This document shows positions 51,497 through 60,566 of a stretch of DNA of 64,000 nucleotides, in pieces. Numbering within the stretch: position 1 is the first letter of the stretch; the number at the start of each line of letters is the position of its first letter. Under the pieces are notes generated by a model. The model saw only the letters and a program-made list of their open reading frames with translations. It made no database searches and was not told the DNA's origin. The DNA is from JAEUKA01 sp035328405 (GTDB lineage: Bacteria; Myxococcota_A; Polyangia; Palsa-1104; JAEUJZ01), in assembly GCA_035328405.1 (NCBI GenBank), contig DAOLIT010000014.1, positions 1 to 64,000 of the forward strand, in the 5' to 3' direction. A program made the position numbers and the translations under genes.

Positions 51497-51994
51497 CTAC
51501 AACCAGCCCACGGGCTGTGTCTTTGAAGAAGCGCGCGGCAAGCTGACGAGCAAGTCCGACAATGGAACGCCCAGCGCCGGATGAATCAGCGACGGGGCCA
51601 AATCCAGCACAGGCCGCAGTGCAAAAGCGCGCTCATGTAGTCGCGGGTGGGGAATCACGAGTTTTTGTGTGACCAAGACCGTCTCGCCCGTTCGCCCGAG
51701 CAGCAACAGGTCCAAATCGAGCGTGCGCGGCGAGCACCGTTCGCCGGTCCGTGTTCGTCCCGCCAGGGCTTCGATTCGGTGCAGCCCTTCCAAAAGCGCC
51801 TCCGGCACAAGTTCCGTGACCAGCCACAATGCGGCGTTCAGAAACTTCGGCTGAGGCGGTCCGCCCACCGGATCGGTTTCATACACCGCCGAACGAGCCT
51901 GCACGCGACCGAACTTCATGAGTTCTGCCGTCGCATGCCGCAAACTTCGCAACCGATCGCCCAAATTCGATCCCAAGCCGATCACCGCGTCCAT
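51497..51994 (-). CDS. folK: 2-amino-4-hydroxy-6-hydroxymethyldihydropteridine pyrophosphokinase
   Basis: Folate biosynthesis enzyme: transfers pyrophosphate from ATP to 6-hydroxymethyl-dihydropterin. The 165-residue protein begins MDAVIGLGSNLGDR, has SAVYETDPVGGPPQPKFLNA, and the metal-binding signature RTLDLDLLLLG followed by VIPHPRLHERAFAL. These are the diagnostic FolK motifs and the length is normal. ATG 51994 is chosen because the conserved N terminus starts there; this overlaps the tsaB end by 13 bases, implying coupled translation. folK beside tsaB is unusual but both are housekeeping genes. Confidence 0.95.
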   Translation of the reverse strand: MDAVIGLGSNLGDRLRSLRHATAELMKFGRVQARSAVYETDPVGGPPQPKFLNAALWLVTELVPEALLEGLHRIEALAGRTRTGERCSPRTLDLDLLLLGRTGETVLVTQKLVIPHPRLHERAFALRPVLDLAPSLIHPALGVPLSDLLVSLPRASSKTQPVGWL

Positions 51995-52728
51995 GGTTGC
52001 GCCTCGGTGCTGTCTGACGATTTGCTGGACATGGCCACATGATCTTCTGCCGCAGACACCGTGATGTACGTCGGCAGCGCGCTGGCCAAATGCGCAACGT
52101 CCCCTTGCCGCCATTTTTCCAAACCGAGCCGCGCAAACACGTCGGGGGCCGCTGTGACCTCGGGTTTTGCAAGCACACCAGGCAATGTCGAGAGCACTGG
52201 ATACCGCGCTGCTCCGTTGCCCAGCACGAGCAATTCAGAAGAAACCGTTGCCAGCCGTTCCGCCAAGATCGCAGGGTCCCACGCGGTGTCCTCTAACAGC
52301 GTCGGTGTTTGTTTGAGCACATCCAAGAGCGCGCCGCTCGCATGTTCCGACGGAACCAACCTGGCGTACACCCGGTCGCGGAACGCATCCATCGTGGCCA
52401 GCACCGAACGCTCGCCAGCGTGGGCACTCGCCAACGCGCCCAGAGACGACACAAGCACCAGTGGCAAAGACAGCGCGTAACACAGCCCTTTGGCCGTCGC
52501 GCAACCGATCCGCAAGCCCGTAAACGAGCCGGGACCTGCGCACAGCGCCACACACGACAGCGCATGTGGTGAAGCCGACTGTTCCGCAAGACATTCCGAG
52601 ACGAGCGACAGCAAGGTTTCAGAATGCGTGGTCACAATCCGTCGTCGGCTCGATACCATTTGGGTGTTTTCGTCGAGCAGTGCAACGCCGCAGTGCTGCG
52701 TCGCCGTATCCAAGGCCAGAATTTTCAC
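51982..52728 (-). CDS. tsaB: tRNA threonylcarbamoyladenosine biosynthesis protein TsaB
   Basis: Partner of TsaD in the t6A modification of ANN-decoding tRNAs; TsaB itself is a non-catalytic ASKHA-fold protein. The 248-residue product begins with ILALDTATQHCGVALL and has VALCAGPGSFTGLRIGCATAKGL, the hallmark TsaB/TsaD segment. It lacks the TsaD metal-binding HxEGH, so it is TsaB. The start is GTG 52728, preceded by AGAAGG six bases upstream; a longer frame extends toward lon but is not conserved. The start is about 190 bases from the divergent lon gene. Confidence 0.93.
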   Translation of the reverse strand: MKILALDTATQHCGVALLDENTQMVSSRRRIVTTHSETLLSLVSECLAEQSASPHALSCVALCAGPGSFTGLRIGCATAKGLCYALSLPLVLVSSLGALASAHAGERSVLATMDAFRDRVYARLVPSEHASGALLDVLKQTPTLLEDTAWDPAILAERLATVSSELLVLGNGAARYPVLSTLPGVLAKPEVTAAPDVFARLGLEKWRQGDVAHLASALPTYITVSAAEDHVAMSSKSSDSTEAQPWTR

Positions 52729-52798
52729 GCAGCGCCTTCTACCACGACAGGTCCGCAAAGCACGAGAGCCGCGCACAATGTGACCCCTCGGCCCGCTA

Positions 52799-52826
52799 TT
52801 GCGTGCGAGAAGTCAGGCACTATCAT
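52799..52826 (+). promoter_or_regulatory. Possible sigma-70-type promoter for lon
   Basis: TTGCGT at 52799-52804 and TATCAT at 52821-52826 are spaced by 16 bases, close to a -35/-10 pair, and lie about 90 bases before the lon start. The match is partial (TTGACA/TATAAT ideal) and untested; no heat-shock-type motif was recognised. Confidence 0.35.
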
Positions 52827-52918
52827 AAGCCGCACTGTGCAGTCGCTTGGGCCAAACGCGACGAGCCACGAGGAAGTGCTCACACGGTTTGGCTGACCGA
52901 CGCCTGAAGGAGAATGTG

Positions 52919-55342
52919 ATGCAAAAACCCAAGGGGGGAACCCCGGAACAGGGCAGCCCCGTCGAGATTCCTGATGTTGTTTCGATTTTGCCGTTGCGAA
53001 ATTCGGTGCTGTTCCCCGGTTCCATCATTCCCATCGACGTGGGCCGACGCAAAAGCGTTCGGCTGATCGAAGAAGCCATCGCTCACGAAAAACCTGTGAT
53101 TGGGATTCTGACGCAGCGTGACGCGCGGACCGAAGACCCTGGCGAAGGCGACATGTATGCCATCGGGACGGCAGCGCGAATCCTCAAAGTCATCAAATTG
53201 GCCAAAGACAATTTCTCGGTGATTTTGCAAGGCGTCGTTCGGTTTCGCGTCGAGGGCTACGATCACGGCGATCCGTTTCTTCATTGCAAAGTCACTGCCT
53301 TGCCCGATCCACCGACGGTGGACGTAGAACTCGACGCGCTGGTGATGAACCTCAAAGATGTTGCGAAGCGCGTCATCAAACTGATGCCGGAATTGCCAAA
53401 AGAGGCCTCGTCGCTCATCGAAAGTGTTACCGAGGCGGGCCAACTTGCCGATTTGATCACGTCGCAGCTCGACATTCCGGTCGAGGAAAAACAGGACCTT
53501 TTGGAGACGCTGGACCTGAAACAGCGCATGCGCAAAGTGCTCCAGTTTTTGACGCGGCAACTTGAAGTCCTGAAGGTGCGCGAAAAAATCAACAGCCAGG
53601 TTCAGGAAGAGATGGGTCGCAACCAGCGCGAATACGTGTTGCGGCAGCAGCTCAAGGCGATCAAAGAAGAGCTGGGCGAGATCGATGAAACTGGCGGCGA
53701 CGCCGAGGAATTCAAAACCAAAATCGCCGAAGCCAAAATGCCGCCCGAGGTCGAAAAGGTCGCGCTGAAGCAGTTTGATCGACTGAAACAAATGCAGCCG
53801 TCGTCGGCGGAATACACGGTGACACGAACGTATTTGGATTGGCTCGTCGAGATGCCGTGGTCGGTTTCCACCGAGGACAAAATCGAAATTCCGAGTGCGC
53901 GCGACATTTTGAACGCGGACCACTACGACTTGGAAAAAGTCAAAAAGCGCATTTTGGAGTACCTCGCTGTTCTCAAACTCAAGAACGACAAAAAAGGTCC
54001 GATTCTGTGCCTTGTTGGACCGCCGGGCGTCGGCAAAACGTCTCTTGGAAAAAGCATCGCCAAGGCGATCGGTCGCAAGTTTGTTCGTGTGAGTTTGGGC
54101 GGCGTGCGCGACGAAGCGGAAATCCGCGGACACCGTCGCACGTATGTCGGTTCGTTGCCTGGGCGCATCATTCAGGGGTTGAAGCGAGCCGGAACGAACA
54201 ATCCGGTGTTTGTGCTCGATGAACTCGACAAACTCGGCCACGATTTCCGAGGCGATCCGTCGAGCGCGCTTTTGGAAGTGCTCGACCCCGAGCAAAACAA
54301 CACGTTCAGCGATCACTATCTGGAAGTGCCGTTTGATCTGTCGAAAGTCATGTTCATCGCGACGGCAAACGTGCTCGATCCTGTGCCGGCAGCGTTGCGC
54401 GATCGTCTGGAAGTGCTCGAAATACCTGGATATACGCGCAGCGAAAAACTCCAAATCGCAAAGAACTTTTTGATTCCCAAACAGGTGGACGAACACGGTT
54501 TGACGAAGCAACACATCGAGTTCGACGATGCTTCCGTCAACGAGATCATCGAAAGCTACACACGAGAAGCCGGTGTGCGGACGCTCGAACGCGAACTCGG
54601 AAGCGTGTGCCGTGGCGTTGCGGTCCGTGTTGCGGAAGGTCAGCAGACCGAAAAAACGGGCATCACCGTCGAGAAACTTGCTGACTTTCTTGGCCCGGTG
54701 AAACACATGTCCGAGGTCGCAGAACGAACCAGCATTCCCGGCGTCGCAACCGGTTTGGCGTGGACGCCCGTCGGTGGAGACATTCTGTTCATCGAAGCGT
54801 CGCGCATGCCCGGAAAAAGCAGCCTGATGCTGACCGGACAACTGGGCGATGTGATGAAGGAATCCGCGCAGACGGCGACTTCGTATGTCCGCAGCCGCGC
54901 GAAGCTATACGGCATCGACGAGCATTTTCTCGACAAGGCGGACCTGCATGTTCACGTTCCAGCGGGTGCCATGCCCAAAGACGGCCCGAGCGCAGGCATC
55001 ACGCTGTTTGTTGCGCTGACCTCAATGCTGACCGGAATACCGGTGCGGAATGATGTCGCGATGACAGGTGAAATCACGCTGCGGGGGAATGTGCTTCCCG
55101 TCGGTGGGATCAAGGAAAAATTGCTTGCGGCGCATCGCGCGGGCATCCGGAGAGCCGTGTTGCCCGAACGCAATCGCAAAGACATTCTGGATGTTCCCGA
55201 CGAAGTGAAAAACGACATGGACATTCACTACGTCACGAAGATGGACGAGGTGCTGCCGCTCGTGTTGGTTGCGCCGCTTCCCATCTCGGTCCTGCCGCCA
55301 GACCCAAGTCCTGCTGTCGAAAACACTCCCTCTGCGAACTAA
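52919..55342 (+). CDS. lon: ATP-dependent protease Lon
   Basis: Cytoplasmic AAA serine protease for misfolded and regulatory proteins. The 807-residue chain has the N-terminal LAN domain (SILPLRNSVLFPGSIIPIDV), a coiled-coil middle, and the AAA module with Walker A GPPGVGKTSLGKSIA (about 367) and FVLDELDKLG. The C-terminal peptidase carries catalytic Ser in PKDGPSAGIT (about 690) and catalytic Lys in GGIKEKLLAAHRAG (about 730). Size and motif spacing are those of LonA. ATG 52919 has AAGGAG seven bases upstream, which decides it over a longer frame beginning at 52847. hemW follows after six bases. Confidence 0.97.
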   Translation: MQKPKGGTPEQGSPVEIPDVVSILPLRNSVLFPGSIIPIDVGRRKSVRLIEEAIAHEKPVIGILTQRDARTEDPGEGDMYAIGTAARILKVIKLAKDNFSVILQGVVRFRVEGYDHGDPFLHCKVTALPDPPTVDVELDALVMNLKDVAKRVIKLMPELPKEASSLIESVTEAGQLADLITSQLDIPVEEKQDLLETLDLKQRMRKVLQFLTRQLEVLKVREKINSQVQEEMGRNQREYVLRQQLKAIKEELGEIDETGGDAEEFKTKIAEAKMPPEVEKVALKQFDRLKQMQPSSAEYTVTRTYLDWLVEMPWSVSTEDKIEIPSARDILNADHYDLEKVKKRILEYLAVLKLKNDKKGPILCLVGPPGVGKTSLGKSIAKAIGRKFVRVSLGGVRDEAEIRGHRRTYVGSLPGRIIQGLKRAGTNNPVFVLDELDKLGHDFRGDPSSALLEVLDPEQNNTFSDHYLEVPFDLSKVMFIATANVLDPVPAALRDRLEVLEIPGYTRSEKLQIAKNFLIPKQVDEHGLTKQHIEFDDASVNEIIESYTREAGVRTLERELGSVCRGVAVRVAEGQQTEKTGITVEKLADFLGPVKHMSEVAERTSIPGVATGLAWTPVGGDILFIEASRMPGKSSLMLTGQLGDVMKESAQTATSYVRSRAKLYGIDEHFLDKADLHVHVPAGAMPKDGPSAGITLFVALTSMLTGIPVRNDVAMTGEITLRGNVLPVGGIKEKLLAAHRAGIRRAVLPERNRKDILDVPDEVKNDMDIHYVTKMDEVLPLVLVAPLPISVLPPDPSPAVENTPSAN

Positions 55343-55348
55343 GACGAC

Positions 55349-56554
55349 TTGCTCCCCTTTCACACTGCAAACAACAGATTTGGGGTGTACGTACACTTTC
55401 CGTACTGTCTTCAGCGGTGTTCCTATTGCGATTTTGCCGTCGCTGTGCGCAAAAACATCCCGCACGCGGAATACACAGTCGCGTTGCGGAATGAGCTTCG
55501 CGCCAAAGCCCCCCTTTTTTCGGACAGAAGGCTGGTTTCCGTGTATTTCGGGGGAGGAACGCCGTCGTTGTGGGACCCAGTGTGCCTGGGTGAGACGCTC
55601 CATGACATTGTGCGTTCATTCGCCGCGCCGCCGGTTTCGACGCTGGAGGTCACGCTCGAATGCGATCCGGGAACCGTCACGGAACACGAGCTTGCTGCGT
55701 GGCGAAGCACCGGTGTCAATCGTTTGTCCATCGGCGCGCAGTCGTTTCAAACCGATCGGCTCACAGATCTGCGTCGGCAACACCAGCCCGATGACATTTT
55801 TGAGCTGGTGAAATCCGCCAGGAAAATTGGTTTTGCAAACCTGTCTCTCGATCTTTTGATCGGCGGCGAGGAAACCTGCGCCGAACTTTCCGACGATCTC
55901 GCGCAGCTTGTTTCGCTCGACCCGATGCACGTTTCGCTTTACCAACTGTCGATTGAACCGCACACGTTGCTGTCTGTACTCATCCGAAAGGGGCTGAAAA
56001 ACAAACCGAGTGAGGAGTGGCAAAAAGAGGCGTACCAGCGGTCGATTGCCCATTTGGCAAGCGCGGGGTTTGAACAGTACGAAATCTCGAATTTTGCGAA
56101 AGGAAAGGAGCATCGGTCGATTCACAACCGGTTGCATTGGACGCACGGGGAATACTTGGGTTTGGGGGCATCGGCGCATTCCTTTCGGCAACTTCCTTTG
56201 GGAAAGGGGGAGCGGTTTGGGAATGTAAAGGGGCCGTCAGCGTACCTGCGCGCGTGGCAAGCGGAGTATCCCGGAACGTATCTTCCTAGCATCGACAATC
56301 CGACGCTGAATCTGTACGAAACTCGCGATCGGGAACCTTTGTGGAGGGAATCTCTGTGGCTGGGTCTGCGAGAGATCGAAGGAGTCCATCTTCCGACATT
56401 TCGGGAGTTGCATCGCGTGGACCCGCTGGTTGTTTGTGCGGACGCGATCGAGCAGATGTCAAAAAGGGGTCTTTTGCTCAATACGACAGAGCACCTTCGT
56501 TTGACCGCCGACGGCATTCTTTTCGCCGACGAAGTGGGCGCGGCATTTCTGTAG
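55349..56554 (+). CDS. hemW: Radical SAM heme chaperone HemW
   Basis: Radical SAM protein related to oxygen-independent coproporphyrinogen oxidase but serving as a heme-insertion chaperone. The 401-residue product has the cluster motif CLQRCSYC (CxxxCxxC) near residue 20, FGGGTPSL, IGAQSFQ and, diagnostically for HemW, HNRLHWTHGEYLGLGASAHS (HNxxxW). HemN-specific extensions are absent. The start appears to be TTG 55349, six bases after the lon stop; GTG 55385, just before VYVHFPYC, is an alternative. Co-transcription with lon is likely. Confidence 0.9.
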   Translation: MLPFHTANNRFGVYVHFPYCLQRCSYCDFAVAVRKNIPHAEYTVALRNELRAKAPLFSDRRLVSVYFGGGTPSLWDPVCLGETLHDIVRSFAAPPVSTLEVTLECDPGTVTEHELAAWRSTGVNRLSIGAQSFQTDRLTDLRRQHQPDDIFELVKSARKIGFANLSLDLLIGGEETCAELSDDLAQLVSLDPMHVSLYQLSIEPHTLLSVLIRKGLKNKPSEEWQKEAYQRSIAHLASAGFEQYEISNFAKGKEHRSIHNRLHWTHGEYLGLGASAHSFRQLPLGKGERFGNVKGPSAYLRAWQAEYPGTYLPSIDNPTLNLYETRDREPLWRESLWLGLREIEGVHLPTFRELHRVDPLVVCADAIEQMSKRGLLLNTTEHLRLTADGILFADEVGAAFL

Positions 56555-56593
56555 GGCTTGCGGTCAGGTGCAGTTAGGGGCTGGGGGCGGCGA

Positions 56594-57325
56594 TCAAACG
56601 CCGATGTACAGCCGATTGCCGAAATTGGGCTCGAGGTTGTTCTCGAAGATTTTTTGCGCGGCGGCATCGATGTCGTAAGCCACGCGGCGGAACTCGAACA
56701 TGCGGGTTTGATCGTCGTAAATGCAGTAGCTCGCGCGGTTGTCGTAGTCGCGGGGCTGTCCGACGGAACCGACCGAAATGATGTATCGGTAGTTCGAGCG
56801 CACTTCGAAGCGAGGAGCAACGACTTCGTGGACCTCGGTGCGAGACAGCGCGAACGCCTTGCACAAATGCGAGTGGCCGATGAACGTCACTTCCGCGAGC
56901 TGATCCCAATACGGCAAACAGCGCGAAGCCTGTTCCGTCGAGAAAATGTACTCGAACTCTTCCAGGTTGATCGGGGAACCGTGGCAAAAGCAAATGTGGC
57001 CTTCGCGGCGTTCGTACGGAAGTCCTTGCAACCACAGCATGTTTTCGTCGGACAGAATCCCGGAATGCCAGTCGAGCGCCTGACGCGCGGCATCGTAATA
57101 GTACGAATAATCCATGCGCCCAGCGACGGCAGCATCATGATTGCCCAGAATACAAAACGACGTGTGCTGGCGAACCAGATCGCAACAACCGTTCGGATCA
57201 GCCCCGTACCCGACGGTATCTCCAAGGCAGACCAGCTTGTCTACGCGCGCCACGCGAAAGCACTCCAGAACCGCCTCCAGCGCCTCAAGGTTCGCGTGGG
57301 TATCGGAGAAAACACCAATCCTCAT
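56594..57325 (-). CDS. Calcineurin-like metallophosphoesterase
   Basis: Two-metal phosphoesterase of unknown substrate. The 243-residue protein carries every family block in order: FSDTHAN at the start, LGDTVGYGADP, LGNHDAA, CFCHGSP and FIGHSH, supplying Asp, His and Asn ligands. The layout, including SVGSVGQPRD near the end, is like YfcE/MJ0936-type or bacterial diadenosine-tetraphosphatase-related enzymes. No signal peptide, so cytoplasmic. It is convergent with hemW and lies downstream of the sigma/FecR operon on the same strand, separated by 74 bases. Confidence 0.9.
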   Translation of the reverse strand: MRIGVFSDTHANLEALEAVLECFRVARVDKLVCLGDTVGYGADPNGCCDLVRQHTSFCILGNHDAAVAGRMDYSYYYDAARQALDWHSGILSDENMLWLQGLPYERREGHICFCHGSPINLEEFEYIFSTEQASRCLPYWDQLAEVTFIGHSHLCKAFALSRTEVHEVVAPRFEVRSNYRYIISVGSVGQPRDYDNRASYCIYDDQTRMFEFRRVAYDIDAAAQKIFENNLEPNFGNRLYIGV

Positions 57326-57399
57326 AACAGAAACCCTACTGTACTTTGAAAGCTCGCTCTACGACAACTGTCGAAGCGCAAACAATCCATTCGCCCGCA

Positions 57400-58428
57400 C
57401 TACCTCAGCTTGGTGCCGAGTCCGACGCTCAGAAGAAGTTGGGGGCCGGTAAGTTGGGCGCGCACCTCGCCATCCACCCGTCCGAGGACCGGGATCAGGG
57501 CGTAACTGCCTTCGATGGAAAAATCCATTCGCAGCCGCCCGATTTCGGCAGTGGCGCTCGCATACAACCCAGGGGAAAGCCACGGACCCCACAGCGCGAG
57601 GGAGGATGCTTTTTCATCTGAAATTGGCTGTCCGGCGTGGCGCACAACACCGAGCCGAAGACCTCCGCCGCCGCGCAAAACGAAACCAGACGCCCGCGCA
57701 TGGCCGTGCAGCGAAATTCTGGCCCCGACCAGGTCGCTGCGGACGTTTCCTTGCGCCAAAACAACTTGCGAAACAAGCGTCTGCGCCTCCAGACCGAGAC
57801 CTACATGGTGCGCATGGTCCGCAACGAAACCTACACCGCCCCCCAAAAACAACCATGGCTCGTCACGCTGGAGAAGGACACTCCCGAGCACGCCAAGCGA
57901 CAAGTCCCACGGGGGCGTGGGTGGGTCCTTGTGCGTTGCTGTGCGCAAAGGTGTCGCGGGCGGCGGGGGCAGAGACACTGTTTGCTTTGGTGTCGCGGTT
58001 TGCGTGGACGGCTCGGTCTGGTTGCGAGGCGCTTTGTCGGCGCGTTTGTCGAGGAGCAGCTCGGTGAAACTGGCGTGCAAAAGTTCGGTGATCGCCACAG
58101 CCAGCACACGGGCACGCACGGCGGGGTTTTGGTTTTTCAGGTCGAGGCTGCGAGACAGCGATTTTTGGGTGAGCGGGTCGTCGATGCGCAACAAGACATG
58201 GCCGTTTTCTTCGCAAGAAACACGGGCGCGGCAGCTTTCCTTGGATGTTTCGTTTTCCCCAAGGACCCGCGCTCCGAGTTCCAGCGCCAAGCGGCGTTCG
58301 ACTTCGGTGCGAGACACATCGGCGCAAGGCGCAATGTCCAGCGCGACATCAAGAGCGTTCGGGTTTGCACGGACCGCGAAGGAAAAGAAAGCGACGAGCA
58401 GCGGAACGAGGAGCGCACCAAGTTTCAA
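57400..58428 (-). CDS. Exported envelope protein of the ECF/FecR operon, unknown function
   Basis: A 342-residue protein with a signal sequence (GALLVPLLVAFFSFAVRA), an N-terminal domain (about 25-135) with a disulfide-prone Cys pair, a Pro/Thr linker, and a C-terminal part from about 175. That part alternates hydrophobic and polar or glycine residues (LSLGVLGSVLLQ, GGGVGFVADHAHHVGLGLEAQ, LLLSVGLGTKLR), suggesting a small outer-membrane beta-barrel. The start is TTG 58428, overlapping the stop of the FecR-like gene (TTGA) with GGAG eight bases upstream, so it is translationally coupled. No family recognised. It is probably a structural output or target of the sigma/FecR pair. Confidence 0.72.
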   Translation of the reverse strand: MKLGALLVPLLVAFFSFAVRANPNALDVALDIAPCADVSRTEVERRLALELGARVLGENETSKESCRARVSCEENGHVLLRIDDPLTQKSLSRSLDLKNQNPAVRARVLAVAITELLHASFTELLLDKRADKAPRNQTEPSTQTATPKQTVSLPPPPATPLRTATHKDPPTPPWDLSLGVLGSVLLQRDEPWLFLGGGVGFVADHAHHVGLGLEAQTLVSQVVLAQGNVRSDLVGARISLHGHARASGFVLRGGGGLRLGVVRHAGQPISDEKASSLALWGPWLSPGLYASATAEIGRLRMDFSIEGSYALIPVLGRVDGEVRAQLTGPQLLLSVGLGTKLR

Positions 58429-59708
58429 TCCAGGTCTCCGTAACGACGCACCGAGCGCAGTCTGCGGCCCGTCGGATAGCGGCGAACATACTCGGTCGCG
58501 CGCGTGCGAGCGAGGCTTTGTTCGCCAGCGCGAGACCAGGCTTCCACTTCGCGCGCCAGCGCGTCCTGAGCAAGCGGCCCATCCGGCTCAAGTTCGGAAG
58601 CGTCGCGAAACGCCAAAGCGGCCTCTCGAGGCTGACCCAAGTCATCGAGCAAAATCCGGCCCAGCGTAAACCCGGCCAGCGGAGCACGCGGATCGGTTCG
58701 CGCATCGCGCAGGAGTTTTTTGAGCGGGGGCACGGCGTCTTCGGCGTGCTGGGCGTATCGAGCCACGTCTCCGAGCAGAAGCAACTCAGCAGCGTCGAGC
58801 TGCTCTTGCCGCAAAAAGGCGGACATGCCGCCGCGAGACGCGATCTCGGAAAACGCTTGCTCGAAGTGACCTTGCTCCGCGAGGGATTGCCACGCGATGG
58901 CTTTTTTCTTCGCAGAGAGCGCGGTTGCCTTGGCTGGTCGCAAACCGGATTCTCGTCGGTGAGCAAGCCATGGCACGACGGAGGGAAGTGGCTTTGAAGC
59001 GTCTTTTGGTGGCTCGGAAAACACGTTTCCTGTTTCGGAAACTGGGGCAGCAACCCGATCGGTCGAATCCGGGGCCAACACAGCGCCGGCTTTGTTCTGC
59101 GAAACGGTGTCCGCAGCGGTTTGTGGCGAAGACAACACCGAAAGAGGGAACGTGCCCCGTTCGCCTGCGGACAGTTCTTTCTTTTGACCGTCGAAAGACA
59201 CGCGCACGCGGCCTTCTGTGACCTCGACAAAGACGCGGCCATCGGTTTGTTCTCGCACCGAAAAACGTGTTCCGAGAACTTCGATCGCGACGCGCTCGGT
59301 TTCCAGCCGATACAGCCGGCCTGGGTTTTTGGAGATCTGAAAAGACGCTGCGCCACGCAGCTTGACGACCACTTTGTCCGGCTGTTCAGAAAAGAGCGTC
59401 AACCGGCTCTGGTCATCGAGGACGCGCGCCAGCGATCCATCCGCCAGGCGCACCATTTTTTCGGTGACAACCTTGGCAAGCCGTGTGTGCGTCAACGAAA
59501 GCTCAGGACTCGGCCCGGTTGTTCGGACATTCCACAGGACCAACACCGCGATGGCCACCAGCGAACCGACGGTCGCGACAAGCCTGCGCCGGTTTCGCTT
59601 TTGTTGCATCGGCCCAAGCCGCGAAAACACGGCCATCGCACGCCTCTTGGAAAAATCCGCCTGAACGTGTTTGCCCAGGGATTCGATTTGATCCGAAAGC
59701 TCAGCCAT
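58425..59708 (-). CDS. FecR-domain transmembrane protein (anti-sigma/sensor type) with TPR-like tail
   Basis: A 427-residue single-pass membrane protein. A cytoplasmic N terminus of about 40 residues precedes a transmembrane helix (LVATVGSLVAIAVLVLWNV). A FecR domain follows at about 80-190 (VRLADGSLARVLDDQSRLTLFS, LETERVAIEVLGTRFSVRE, VFVEVTEGRVRV). The C-terminal part from about 270 is helical with TPR-like periodicity (GHFEQAFSEIAS, LGQPREAALAFRDASELEPDG). FecR proteins usually control a cognate ECF sigma factor, and the sigma gene is directly upstream with an eight-base overlap. ATG 59708 has AGGAGG seven bases upstream, which decides the start. Confidence 0.85.
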   Translation of the reverse strand: MAELSDQIESLGKHVQADFSKRRAMAVFSRLGPMQQKRNRRRLVATVGSLVAIAVLVLWNVRTTGPSPELSLTHTRLAKVVTEKMVRLADGSLARVLDDQSRLTLFSEQPDKVVVKLRGAASFQISKNPGRLYRLETERVAIEVLGTRFSVREQTDGRVFVEVTEGRVRVSFDGQKKELSAGERGTFPLSVLSSPQTAADTVSQNKAGAVLAPDSTDRVAAPVSETGNVFSEPPKDASKPLPSVVPWLAHRRESGLRPAKATALSAKKKAIAWQSLAEQGHFEQAFSEIASRGGMSAFLRQEQLDAAELLLLGDVARYAQHAEDAVPPLKKLLRDARTDPRAPLAGFTLGRILLDDLGQPREAALAFRDASELEPDGPLAQDALAREVEAWSRAGEQSLARTRATEYVRRYPTGRRLRSVRRYGDLD

Positions 59709-60312
59709 GACCAAGCCTCCTTTTCAGCTCGGTTTGGGCCGCCAAAATCCGCCGCTTTGCCGTCGCCAATGAACAACCGCACAGCGAGGCGACTTGTTCC
59801 AGCGGTTGGCCATCCACATACCGAAGCGTCCACGCCACACGGTCGGCGACCGCAAGTGCATCCAACTGTTGGTACACCCGACTCAAGAGCGCGCGTTGCT
59901 CGGGGCCAATGTCCGCATCGGCCAAGTGTTCGTAGCAACAATTCGCATCCATGCCGAGCAAGCAGCGCAGCCGACGTTTGCGCAAATGGCGGCAAGCTTT
60001 TCGCACCGCGATGGTTTTGAGCCATCCGCGCGCGGCCAGCGGGTCTTGCAAAGAAGACAGACCGGTCATGGCGTCCAAAAACACTTCCTGCACCAGGTCG
60101 TCCACCTCGTGGTCGCGCCCGAGCACGCGGAGCACAAGGGTCGCGACGAAACCCGCGTGTTCCGAAAACAACTGCTCGATCGAAAGGGGTTTTTGGGCGC
60201 TTGGCGTTGGGGGAAGGCGGTGTACGGACGCCGCTTCGCTGGGCGGCGTTTCGGGTCGCGCGGGCGTTTGCAACGGGGGACACACGCGAAGATGTGGACT
60301 GCGAGCACGCAT
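59701..60312 (-). CDS. ECF-type RNA polymerase sigma factor
   Basis: Alternative sigma-70-family factor. The 203-residue protein has region 2 at about residues 45-115 (HAGFVATLVLRVLGRDHEVDDLVQEVFLDAM, then WLKTIAVRKACRHLRKRR) and region 4 at about 140-200 (LRYVDGQPLEQVASLCGCSLATAKRRILAAQTELKRRL). It has no region 1 or 3, as expected for ECF factors. A Pro-rich extension of about 40 residues precedes region 2. The ATG at 60312 has no strong ribosome site. It is first in an operon with the FecR-like protein and the exported beta-rich protein. The 254-base region upstream (60313-60566) holds no gene I can support; it probably contains the promoters for this operon and the divergent lipoprotein gene. 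Confidence 0.9.
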   Translation of the reverse strand: MRARSPHLRVCPPLQTPARPETPPSEAASVHRLPPTPSAQKPLSIEQLFSEHAGFVATLVLRVLGRDHEVDDLVQEVFLDAMTGLSSLQDPLAARGWLKTIAVRKACRHLRKRRLRCLLGMDANCCYEHLADADIGPEQRALLSRVYQQLDALAVADRVAWTLRYVDGQPLEQVASLCGCSLATAKRRILAAQTELKRRLGHG

Positions 60313-60566
60313 GAGGTTTCGTCAAATGTGGAGTGGCCGGACAAGCGTTTTTCGGCTCACGGCGGAGGAAACGGAGCGCAGCTTGCCCGGTCGGGCGCGC
60401 CGGAGGCAAGCGCAACTTCGATCCGACAGCGACACAAACCACACATCTCGCACATGGCCTGCAATGTACTTCCAGCACCCACCCAAAGAAAACCCCGAAG
60501 CCGATCGTTGCAGCGGCTGTCGAGACAGTGGAAAAGCCAAGCCGTGGCTTGATAGAATCGAAGCCA

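Noticed and set aside
55385..55396. 12-bp palindrome GTGTACGTACAC at the hemW start
   Set aside because: It lies in the conserved coding sequence for VYVHF and is probably chance; it does not match the parS core.
60357..60454. Short minus-strand frame with clustered Cys (CEMCGLCRC)
   Set aside because: Only about 32 codons, no ribosome site or conserved family; lies in the promoter region between the sigma-factor operon and the lipoprotein gene.
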